Origin: a virus
Reading direction: 5' to 3' (one strand)
DNA length: 64,000 nt
IMG/VR virus record: IMGVR_UViG_3300008113_000020
Span: 1 to 64,000 of that record
Part shown: positions 30,022 to 37,865 of the stretch, piece after piece
Layout of the letters: each line of letters opens with the position of its first letter
How positions within the stretch are numbered: position 1 is the first letter of the stretch
Translations under genes and position numbers: made by a program
The notes under the pieces: model-generated
The model's database searches: none
The model's input: only the letters and a program-made list of their open reading frames with translations
What the model was told of the DNA's origin: nothing

Positions 30022-31254
30022 TTATGCTTCACTAGGCCCACCAGGTCCACCTGAACAACTATCATTACCTACTGATATAATACCACCATTTGAATCTACT
30101 CTTATAAATTTATATGTACCTCCATCATATAATAAATCACCATTAGGATTTGTTGTTGTTGGGGTATTTTGCGCACTTTGGTTTTCTGATTCAGTTATAT
30201 ATGCCATTCTTGTTACATTACCTAATGACCAAGAACCCGCAACAGGTGTTGTTAAACCATAATCACTATAGATTGTTGTAGTACCTGGTGTTAAAATTGC
30301 GTCAGTTGTATAGAATGGTGAGTTAATTAGATAACCTTGTCCACCTGAACCAAAATTATTACAATAAGTTGTTGATATATTAGTGTCCATGACTTCTTCT
30401 GCTCTGTAGTATACATAAACTGTTGTTGGTGTTACTGTTGGTGTTAACGTCGGAACACCAAGACATTGTATACTTACCTCCCAATAGTCATTTACGTCAT
30501 TTGGCGCAGCTAACATTGGTGCTGTTAATACATCTATGTAATATGTTTGGGTGTTATCATATGTTATTGTTAATGTTATTGGGCCAGTTTGAGTTGGGTA
30601 CCAATAATCATTTGAATCATAACCAGATGAATTACCAAACCATCCTGTACTTTCAATAATTGTTAAATCTGTTCTAATTGAAATATTGTTTGGTCTATCG
30701 TTTGCTGTACACGTAAAATTAATTAGCGATCCGTTAGCCACCCCTGTAAAATCTAGTTGACGATCAGGGTAATTATAAATCGTTGGCCCAGTATATTCAC
30801 CTGTTACAGTAGAACTACATCCTGGCAAGCTAGTAGGGGTTATTGTTGTTGTTGGTGTAATTGTTGGTGTAACGGTAGTAGTAGTTGTTGTTGGTGTAAT
30901 TGTTGGATCAACGGTAGTTGGTGTGGTAGTTGGTGTGGTAGTTGTTGTTGGTGTTATTGTTGGGGTAACAGTGGTAGAAGTTGTTGTTGGTGTTGGTGTT
31001 ACACCTGGTATTCCAGTTATTGAAATACATTGTGTTGTACCAGAACAATCTCCGCCGTCCACTTTAACAAATAAACTAACCGTTCCATCAGGTATTGATG
31101 AAATTGTTTTTGGAAAACTAGATACCGCTTGTGATGTTACTAGACTTGTACAGCCACTTCCACAAGACGCACCTGTACATCCTGATATTGAAACGGTTTG
31201 TCCTGTGATTCCGTTTCCTACTGTTCCTAAATTTACTGAAGCGTTAAATGCCAT
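30022..31254 (-). CDS. Thr-Pro-rich tail fibre/adhesin, 410 aa
   Basis: Residues 1-85 form a small domain (MAFNASVNLGTVGNGITGQT, with Cys pairs and a CISITGIPGV strand). Residues ~88-140 are a (T/P)-rich linker ([20 protein letters not shown]). A middle beta domain (150-265) and a second Pro/Thr linker come next. The C-terminal ~130 residues end in a Cys-bounded domain with DYGLTTPVAGSW, homologous to the end of the 1276-aa fibre. The arrangement is head domain, linker, ligand domain. It is one of five adjacent genes built this way. Confidence 0.75.
   Translation of the reverse strand: MAFNASVNLGTVGNGITGQTVSISGCTGASCGSGCTSLVTSQAVSSFPKTISSIPDGTVSLFVKVDGGDCSGTTQCISITGIPGVTPTPTTTSTTVTPTITPTTTTTPTTTPTTVDPTITPTTTTTTVTPTITPTTTITPTSLPGCSSTVTGEYTGPTIYNYPDRQLDFTGVANGSLINFTCTANDRPNNISIRTDLTIIESTGWFGNSSGYDSNDYWYPTQTGPITLTITYDNTQTYYIDVLTAPMLAAPNDVNDYWEVSIQCLGVPTLTPTVTPTTVYVYYRAEEVMDTNISTTYCNNFGSGGQGYLINSPFYTTDAILTPGTTTIYSDYGLTTPVAGSWSLGNVTRMAYITESENQSAQNTPTTTNPNGDLLYDGGTYKFIRVDSNGGIISVGNDSCSGGPGGPSEA
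30830..31010 (-). repeat. Thr-Pro linker repeat
   Basis: A low-complexity GGTGTTGTAGTTGTT-type stretch encodes PTxTPTTTTTPT repeats of the 410-aa adhesin. The antisense frame is open but is only the shadow of the repeat. Confidence 0.75.
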
Positions 31255-31283
31255 ATGTTATAAATATTAATTCTTTTATTTTA

Positions 31284-32168
31284 TTATACTGGACACCCAA
31301 TAGGTATATTGTTATTAGCTCTTAATGTCACAGATACATGTAAAGGTGTTGGTGATGGTGTGTAATCCTCTTCTCCAAGCAGATTGTCAATCGGGCTACT
31401 TAAATGTAATTCTGATGTTCCAATAATATCACAAACTCTATATCTTATAATATTACCCGATCCACTAGCCCACATCCCTCTAATTGTATATGGTAATAAA
31501 CTTTCTAAAACATATATAGTTCCACTTCTTGATCCTCCAGCAGATGTGGTTTCATCTAATAATGTTGCACCATTTTTATCTAAGATAACTAATCGTCCAC
31601 CAGAATCTGCACCTATAACCCAATCAATTCTTGCTGATGTAGTTGTTGTAGTTGTTGTTGGTGTTGTAGTTGTTGTTGGTGTTGTAGTTGTTGTTGGTGT
31701 TGGCGTTATTATAACATTATATTCAGACGATCCTCCAGTAAAAGTACAATCTGCAGGGGTTGTTGTTGGTGTTGGGCTTGGGGTAATGATTTGATCGCTA
31801 ATAGCAGAACCACCGCTAAATCTACAATCAATATAATTCGATGTACCTCCAGTAAATAAGCAACAATTTATACAATTATCATAAACCTCCTCATGATTTG
31901 TGAAAATATTTTCAATCACATAACCTCCGGTTACTGTATCTAAAATTTTAAACCAATATTGTGTACTATAGGACGCTCCACTAAAAATAATAGGGTTTGT
32001 GTTGTAATATGATCCATCAGAACTTGCTTGATAAGTTGTACCAGAATTTGGATAATATGTATACCCGGTTGTGACCACAGATTCATTACCTGCGGTGGGC
32101 CCAGTTTTATATAATAACTTAAATGGGTTTGGTGAAACAATACCTTTTAATTTTAGATTTAATCCCAT
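31284..32168 (-). CDS. Thr-Pro-rich tail fibre/adhesin, 294 aa
   Basis: The ATG at 32166-32168 (MGLNLKLKGIVSPNPFKLLY) is preferred to a TTG five codons upstream, because the GTATTTATGTAGT leader would otherwise be coding. The N-terminal ~125 residues form a small domain with FTNHEEVYDNCINCCLFTGG and repeated TGGSxxYxxC segments. These are followed by Thr-Pro linkers (ITPSPTPTTTPADCTF, then PTPTTTTTPTTTTTPT). The C-terminal ~100 residues carry an LVILDKNGATLLDETTSAGG strand pair, a beta-sandwich-like domain. It is a likely host-recognition protein with unknown ligand. Confidence 0.72.
   Translation of the reverse strand: MGLNLKLKGIVSPNPFKLLYKTGPTAGNESVVTTGYTYYPNSGTTYQASSDGSYYNTNPIIFSGASYSTQYWFKILDTVTGGYVIENIFTNHEEVYDNCINCCLFTGGTSNYIDCRFSGGSAISDQIITPSPTPTTTPADCTFTGGSSEYNVIITPTPTTTTTPTTTTTPTTTTTTTSARIDWVIGADSGGRLVILDKNGATLLDETTSAGGSRSGTIYVLESLLPYTIRGMWASGSGNIIRYRVCDIIGTSELHLSSPIDNLLGEEDYTPSPTPLHVSVTLRANNNIPIGCPV
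31620..31790 (-). repeat. Thr-Pro linker repeat
   Basis: Low-complexity DNA encodes runs of Pro-Thr-Thr-Thr in the 294-aa adhesin, including three near-identical GTTGTAGTTGTTGTTGGT units. Confidence 0.7.
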
Positions 32169-32173
32169 ACTAC

Positions 32174-32181
32174 ATAAATAC
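32174..32181 (-). promoter_or_regulatory. Candidate promoter element GTATTTAT
   Basis: GTATTTAT lies only 5-6 nt from the ATG at 32168, just after a terminator. If it is a -10 element the transcript would be nearly leaderless; alternatively it has another role. Confidence 0.3.
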
Positions 32182-32203
32182 AACTCTTATAAAATATAAA
32201 TAA

Positions 32204-32229
32204 AAAACCCCTCGTTTTGAAGGGGTTTT
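32204..32229 (-). terminator. Terminator after the 186-aa gene
   Basis: A 9-bp stem (AAAACCCCT / AGGGGTTTT) with an 8-nt loop is followed on the minus strand by TTATTTATATTTT. It lies 24 nt after the stop at 32253 and separates that unit from the 294-aa adhesin. Confidence 0.85.
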
Positions 32230-32252
32230 AAAATATAATATTAAATTAGTTT

Positions 32253-32813
32253 TTAATTACCAATTAAACATGTTCCATTAGTTGTACAAGGTGTTCCGTC
32301 ATTTGACCATAACCACTCTGTTGTAATTTCTACACCACCTTGAACCCAAACAGGTGTACTATAAGCTCCACTAAATGAAACACATAAACCAGCTGTGATT
32401 GTACTATTACCGTTATCCATTGATTCAATGTTACTTAATAAAACTGTTTGGACGGTACCGTCATAATCTCTATATCTTACATATAAATCACCTGGTGGTG
32501 GATTAGTTGTACTGTATGTTACAGTCCAACATTCTGCTGTTACACTTGATGTAGTTGTCGGCGTTGGTGTTGGTTGGGATGGGAAAGCTTCCCATTGCTG
32601 GGTATTTGTACAAATTCCGGTACTTGCGATTGTACCACCAGTTGTGAGATCACTAATACCAGTAATTGTATGTCCGGTTAATAATTGTTCCTTTGTTACC
32701 CCTGTTGCTAATTCTGTGGTAACATTACCGCTGGTTGTTCCTGAAATATTAAAAGGCCCAGCAACATATGTTGCGCCAGAATATTGATTTTGTAATGTGA
32801 ATGTAACTATCAT
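32253..32813 (-). CDS. Small adhesin, paralogous to the end of the 1659-aa adhesin
   Basis: This 186-aa protein has an N-terminal beta domain (MIVTFTLQNQYSGATYVAGP and on), a short linker ([13 protein letters not shown]) and a C-terminal ~90-aa domain. That domain matches the end of the 1659-aa protein: DLYVRYRDYDGTVQTVLLSN against DLYVRYRDVTDTVQTVLIQN, then MDNGN, then CLIG at the very end. The pair is therefore a short and a long version of one fibre design. It has its own terminator. Candidate leader motif AATATTTATAC lies 18 nt upstream. Confidence 0.75.
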   Translation of the reverse strand: MIVTFTLQNQYSGATYVAGPFNISGTTSGNVTTELATGVTKEQLLTGHTITGISDLTTGGTIASTGICTNTQQWEAFPSQPTPTPTTTSSVTAECWTVTYSTTNPPPGDLYVRYRDYDGTVQTVLLSNIESMDNGNSTITAGLCVSFSGAYSTPVWVQGGVEITTEWLWSNDGTPCTTNGTCLIGN

Positions 32814-32866
32814 TGTTTTTTCTTTTTGTATAAATATTTGTTTATTTGAAATTGTTTATAATTTTT

Positions 32867-35800
32867 TTATACGCTACCTATTAGACATACACCATCAGAT
32901 TCACAAATTCCACCTTGGGTCCAACTATCAAAACAAGTAACTTCAACACCACCTTGTACACAAACTGGTGTAGAATATGATGATCCAGGTTTAACACAAA
33001 TACCTACAGTATATGTACCATTACCATTATCCATGGTCGCTAAATTCTGAATTAATACTGTTTGTACCGTATCTGTAACGTCTCTATATCTTACATATAA
33101 ATCATTTGGTATTGTTACGTAAGTCATTGTATAACAATATCCTGGAGCATCCCCATCAGTTAAAACTGTTAAACCACTTGTTGTTATACAACCATTTGTA
33201 TCAGTAACTTCAAGACAATATCCACCAGATGTTAAACCTGTTATTGATCTTGTTGGGTTACTAGACGCAACACTATAATATTCTGCCACTATATCTCCAC
33301 CGCAAGTTGTATATGGTGAGCTAGTGTCCTTATATAATCTATATGTCTTAGGCCACACACCACCACTAGAACTAATATCAAGGCTTCCAGCTGATGGGGA
33401 ATAAAATCCAGGATTAACTGCATTATTAATTGTTGCATATTGTTGTGATGGTTCTGATATGTATACACCATATGTCGCCTCACACTGATTATAGTCTTTA
33501 AGGTACACCGTATAACTTCCAGAAGTTAAATTATTAAATGTTGCTGTTGGAACACCATTAACCAAATTGAATAAGTAATAGTCTGAGAAATCACCAGTCA
33601 ATGAAACTGTTAATTGTCCACTATTACCACTAGTTGGGTTTGTTATTGTTATTGAACCATTAGAACCACCGTAACAAGATATATTAGAATGCGTTATTGT
33701 TGCGCTTGGTGCCGCCTTACTTAAATTAGTGTTTTGATTAGACGATTCACATCCGTTTCCGTCTTTAACTCTAACAGTATATGTTGCTGAGTATAAGCCA
33801 GTAAAGCTATTACTTGATTGCCATGTTGATCCTCCATTAATAGAATATTGATATGAGCCAGCACCACCACTTGCAATTACTGTTATTGAACCATTTGTAC
33901 TATCATAACAAGTTGGATATACCACATTTGTATAGAATGATACTGCACTTGGAACCGTAATTGAAGTTGTGTATGTTTGAACACAATTTGAACCGTCCTT
34001 AACATAAATAGTATATGAACCATCACCCAAACTAGCGTACGCCTGTGGTAAATTTCCATATGTGCCACCAGCGTTTAATTTAGATTGATAAGTACCACCG
34101 TTACCACCTGTTCCAGAATTAACTGAAATACTACCTGTTCCTCCAACACAAGTTGGATTAAAAATTGATATTGTTGCGTTTGGTGCAGATTTAGATAAAG
34201 TTTGTGTTGTTGCAGCAACACAATTATTAGCGTCTTTAGCATATAATACATATGTTCCAGTACCTAAACTACTAAATGTTGCACTTGCCTGATAGTTTGT
34301 ACCATCTTTTGAATATGTTTTTGTTCCAGTACCACCAGACGCGGATAATGTTATAGAACCATCAGCACCATCCCAACACGTTGGATTTGTTGCTGAATTA
34401 ACACTTACTGTTAATGCAGATGGCTCAGTAATTACATAGGTATATGATGCTTTACAATTTGTTGCATCTTTTATATATAACGTATAGTTTCCTGGTGATA
34501 AATCACTGAAAATCTTTTGTACTGTGTAGTAAGTAATATCATTAAGAGATACTGTATATGGTCCATTATTACCACCACTTGCGCCAACAACATTTAATGA
34601 GCCGGTACCGCCATTACAATAAGCATTTGTTTGATTTACAACTGGTGTTGGAGCGGATTTTGTTACACTTACAGTCGCACTAGAAGATTGACATCCATTA
34701 CCATCTTTTGATTTAACGGTATAAACACCAGAACTTAAATTGGTAAACACACCACTACTTTGCCACGTTGACCCATTATCTTTAGAATATTCATAACCGC
34801 CTCCAGATCCGCCTGAAGCACTTAGTGTGAACCCTGCATTAGTGCTATTCCAACAAGTTGGATATTGTAATCCAGATGAACTAACAGTAACTTGAGTTGG
34901 TTGTGTTATTGTTACAGCATATGTATTTTCACAACCAGCGCTATCTTTTACATAAATAGTATATGAACCAGCCGATAAAGAAGAATAGGTTCTAGAGGTA
35001 GTTAATACTTGATAAGTTCCGCCCGAATTTAATTTTGTTGAGTATGGACCACCTTGGCCTCCTGATAAATCAGAAACAACTATTGATCCATCGCTACCGC
35101 CATTACATGTTACATTTGTTTGTGATACTGTTGCGGTTACTTGTGTTCTATCTAAACCTATTGTGTTTGTTCTTACACAACCGGCACTATCTTTTACATA
35201 AATTGTATATGTCCCATTACCTAAATTGCTGAAGGTTGTACCGGTTTGATATGTGGAACCATCTTTAGAATAGGTATATCCAGAGCCTGTACCTCCAGAA
35301 GCTGATGTTACGGTAATCGAACCATCTGTACTTCCTATACAAGTTGGATTTGTTCTAGATAATGTTGAACTAACTATAGTTGGCTCAGTCACTGTTACTA
35401 CACTACTATTACCAACTTCACCATATGAATCTTTAGCATATAAAATATATGAACCAGCGGTTAACCCACTGAAAACATTTGACGCTTGATAATTTGTACC
35501 ATCTTTTGAATATGTATAACTTGCAGTACCTCCAGTAACCCCAGAAACAGTAATAACACCGTTTGAGCCACCATTACATGTTACATTAGTTGTGGTTGAT
35601 ACACCAACCGTTAAAGTTACGTTAGTAATTGAAATTACAATCGATTTATCATATGTTAATCCTCCAGCATCTGTTGCTCTAACTCTAATTGTATAACTTG
35701 ATTGTGTTTCAAAATCAAATACCGCGGCACTTCTTAATGTTGTTCCTGAAATTGAAAAACTTGAATTTCCTGGATATGATGATGTGTCAACTAAGGCATA

Positions 35801-37846
35801 GGTAAAGGTGTCGCCAGCATCTGGATCAGATGAACTAAATGTCCCTATTGTTGTACCAGTTGGTACATTTTCTGAAATTGAAACTGAACTTAGAGAAATA
35901 TTTGTTGGTGCTTCGTTAACATTGGTTACTGAGATTGCAAATACTTGATCAAATGTTAAACCACCGGCATCTGTTGATCTAATCTTTATTGAATATGAAG
36001 ATTTTGTTTCTAAATCAAATATTGCCGCAGATTTTAAAGATGCTCCAGTAATAGTAAAACTAGAGTTATCTGGATAATTTGCTAAATCAACTAAAGTGTA
36101 TGTAAATGTGTCACCAGCATCTGGATCTGTTGTTGATAGTGTTCCAATTGTTGTACCGGTTGCAGAATTTTCTGCTATTGTATTTGATGATAATGAAATA
36201 GCTGTTGGTGTTTCATTAGCATTTGTTATCGATATTGTTAATGTTTTATCAAATGTTAATCCACCTGAATCGGTTGATCGGACTCTTATTGTATAAGAAC
36301 TTTTTGTTTCAAAATTAAATACTGCTGCAGATTTTAGTGTTATACCACTAATACTAAAACTAGAGTTATCTGGATAATTTGCTAAATCAACTAAACTGTA
36401 TGTAAATGTACCGCCGTCTGGGTCAGTTGTTGAAAATGTTCCAATGGTTGTTCCTGTTGCCACATTTTCCTCAATTGATAATGAACTTAAACCAATATTT
36501 GTTGGTGCTTCATTAACATTACTAACATAGATATATAATGTACCATCATAAGTTAACCCACCTTGATCTGTTACTCTAATTTTAATTAAATATTCATTTT
36601 TTACCTCATAATTAAAGACAGCAGCTGATCTGAGTGTTGATCCACTTATGATAAAGCTGTTGTTGTCAGGATAAGTTATAGTATCTCTAAGTGCATAAGT
36701 AAATGTATTTCCAGAATCATTGTCTAATCCACTTAAAATACCAACAGTTGTTCCTGTTGCTGAATTTTCTGGGATAGTATCATTAGAAATACTAAAACCA
36801 TATGGTGCTTCATTAACATTTGTTACATAAGCTGTTAACACACCTTCAAATGTTAAAGAATTAGAATCTGTTGCTCGAACTTTAATTGGATATGAATTTT
36901 GGATTTCATAATCAAAAATTTCAGCAGACTTTAAAACCCCTCCACTAGTTAATGTGAATTTATTATTATTTGGATAAGATAATGAATCTATAAATTCGTA
37001 TGTAAATGTATCACCACTATCAGGATCAAGCGCTGTTATTGTACCAACAGTTGTTCCTGTGGGTGAATTTTCCGGAATACTTCCGTTTAAATTTAAACCA
37101 TATGGCGCTTCATTAATATTTGTTACATTAATTGTAAACGCTTTATCATAAAATAATCCACCGGCATCGGTTGATTTTATGATTATACTGTATGATGATT
37201 TATTCTCGTAATCAAAAATTGCGGATGTTCTTAAATCAGAACCATCTATGTTAAAAGATGCCGCATCCCCAGTTGATTGTATGGAATAAGTATGTGTGTC
37301 GCCTAAATCAACATCATTAGTACTTAAAGTTCCAACAATTGTGTTTATTGGGCTGTTTTCATTTACTGTATTATTGCTTAAATTAATATCTACTGGTGCA
37401 GAATTTGTTGGGGTCGGGGTTGATGTAGATGTTGGCGTTGGTGTCGCTATAACCGCAATAGTGTCTATTAAAAATTCACAATTAGGGGTATAGGTTGATG
37501 TTGGTGTAAGAGTAATAGTTGGAGTGTTGGTTGGTGTTTCGGTTGGTGTTGCTGTAAGTGTTGGTGTTGAAGTTGGTGTGGCAGTTGGTGTTGGTGTTGG
37601 TAAAATTAAATCGTCACCAATTAAACAATATGGATCTGTGTTATATAAGATTATTTTATATGCATTATCAGGTACAGAAACTAACACACCGTTTATATCT
37701 GTTAAATCTGAATATGTTATTCCTGTTGCGGGTAATGACGTTGAAACCACCGTAGCAATATTCAACGGATCAACAACATCATAATAAATGTTGTATGGCC
37801 CTGGTGCCGTTCCTGAAGATATTGTTACTGTGAATTGTTTTGCCAT
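32867..37846 (-). CDS. Giant adhesin with cadherin-like and SprB-like repeats
   Basis: This 1659-aa virion adhesin has five parts. The N-terminal domain (1-75; MAKQFTVTISSGTAPGPYNI) is followed by a Thr-Pro linker with one CEFLIDTIAVIATPTPT module (~80-150). Six cadherin-like repeats of ~98 aa come next (each starting EAP..., with ENSATGTTVG, DPDAGDTFTY, IRVRATDAGGLTYDK). About ten SprB-type repeats of ~82 aa follow (NPTCxGGxDGSITVxxxGG, YTYSKDG, LxxGTYTIYVKDSAGC). A ~92-aa C-terminal domain is shared with the 186-aa protein. SprB is the gliding-motility adhesin of flavobacteria. A phage copy may attach along cell-surface polymers or mimic host adhesins. No signal peptide is present, as expected for a virion protein. 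Confidence 0.82.
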   Translation of the reverse strand: MAKQFTVTISSGTAPGPYNIYYDVVDPLNIATVVSTSLPATGITYSDLTDINGVLVSVPDNAYKIILYNTDPYCLIGDDLILPTPTPTATPTSTPTLTATPTETPTNTPTITLTPTSTYTPNCEFLIDTIAVIATPTPTSTSTPTPTNSAPVDINLSNNTVNENSPINTIVGTLSTNDVDLGDTHTYSIQSTGDAASFNIDGSDLRTSAIFDYENKSSYSIIIKSTDAGGLFYDKAFTINVTNINEAPYGLNLNGSIPENSPTGTTVGTITALDPDSGDTFTYEFIDSLSYPNNNKFTLTSGGVLKSAEIFDYEIQNSYPIKVRATDSNSLTFEGVLTAYVTNVNEAPYGFSISNDTIPENSATGTTVGILSGLDNDSGNTFTYALRDTITYPDNNSFIISGSTLRSAAVFNYEVKNEYLIKIRVTDQGGLTYDGTLYIYVSNVNEAPTNIGLSSLSIEENVATGTTIGTFSTTDPDGGTFTYSLVDLANYPDNSSFSISGITLKSAAVFNFETKSSYTIRVRSTDSGGLTFDKTLTISITNANETPTAISLSSNTIAENSATGTTIGTLSTTDPDAGDTFTYTLVDLANYPDNSSFTITGASLKSAAIFDLETKSSYSIKIRSTDAGGLTFDQVFAISVTNVNEAPTNISLSSVSISENVPTGTTIGTFSSSDPDAGDTFTYALVDTSSYPGNSSFSISGTTLRSAAVFDFETQSSYTIRVRATDAGGLTYDKSIVISITNVTLTVGVSTTTNVTCNGGSNGVITVSGVTGGTASYTYSKDGTNYQASNVFSGLTAGSYILYAKDSYGEVGNSSVVTVTEPTIVSSTLSRTNPTCIGSTDGSITVTSASGGTGSGYTYSKDGSTYQTGTTFSNLGNGTYTIYVKDSAGCVRTNTIGLDRTQVTATVSQTNVTCNGGSDGSIVVSDLSGGQGGPYSTKLNSGGTYQVLTTSRTYSSLSAGSYTIYVKDSAGCENTYAVTITQPTQVTVSSSGLQYPTCWNSTNAGFTLSASGGSGGGYEYSKDNGSTWQSSGVFTNLSSGVYTVKSKDGNGCQSSSATVSVTKSAPTPVVNQTNAYCNGGTGSLNVVGASGGNNGPYTVSLNDITYYTVQKIFSDLSPGNYTLYIKDATNCKASYTYVITEPSALTVSVNSATNPTCWDGADGSITLSASGGTGTKTYSKDGTNYQASATFSSLGTGTYVLYAKDANNCVAATTQTLSKSAPNATISIFNPTCVGGTGSISVNSGTGGNGGTYQSKLNAGGTYGNLPQAYASLGDGSYTIYVKDGSNCVQTYTTSITVPSAVSFYTNVVYPTCYDSTNGSITVIASGGAGSYQYSINGGSTWQSSNSFTGLYSATYTVRVKDGNGCESSNQNTNLSKAAPSATITHSNISCYGGSNGSITITNPTSGNSGQLTVSLTGDFSDYYLFNLVNGVPTATFNNLTSGSYTVYLKDYNQCEATYGVYISEPSQQYATINNAVNPGFYSPSAGSLDISSSGGVWPKTYRLYKDTSSPYTTCGGDIVAEYYSVASSNPTRSITGLTSGGYCLEVTDTNGCITTSGLTVLTDGDAPGYCYTMTYVTIPNDLYVRYRDVTDTVQTVLIQNLATMDNGNGTYTVGICVKPGSSYSTPVCVQGGVEVTCFDSWTQGGICESDGVCLIGSV
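33150..35612 (-). repeat. About ten SprB-type protein repeats
   Basis: Units of ~246 nt encode the pattern N-P-T-C-x-G-G-x-D-G-S-I-T-V ... Y-S-K-D-G ... Y-T-I-Y-V-K-D-S-A-G-C. Copies are diverged at DNA level, so this is an old array rather than a recent amplification. The last unit is the most divergent. Confidence 0.75.
35613..37405 (-). repeat. Six cadherin-like protein repeats
   Basis: Units of ~295 nt encode calcium-binding-type cadherin-like domains with Glu-Asn-x-x-x-G-T-T-(V/I)-G, Asp-Pro-Asp-x-G-Asp and Ser-Thr-Asp-x-G-Gly-Leu. Copies 4-6 are the most alike. The Asp-rich loops suggest Ca2+-stiffened rod structure. Confidence 0.75.
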
Positions 37847-37865
37847 TATTTTATATAATTATTCA

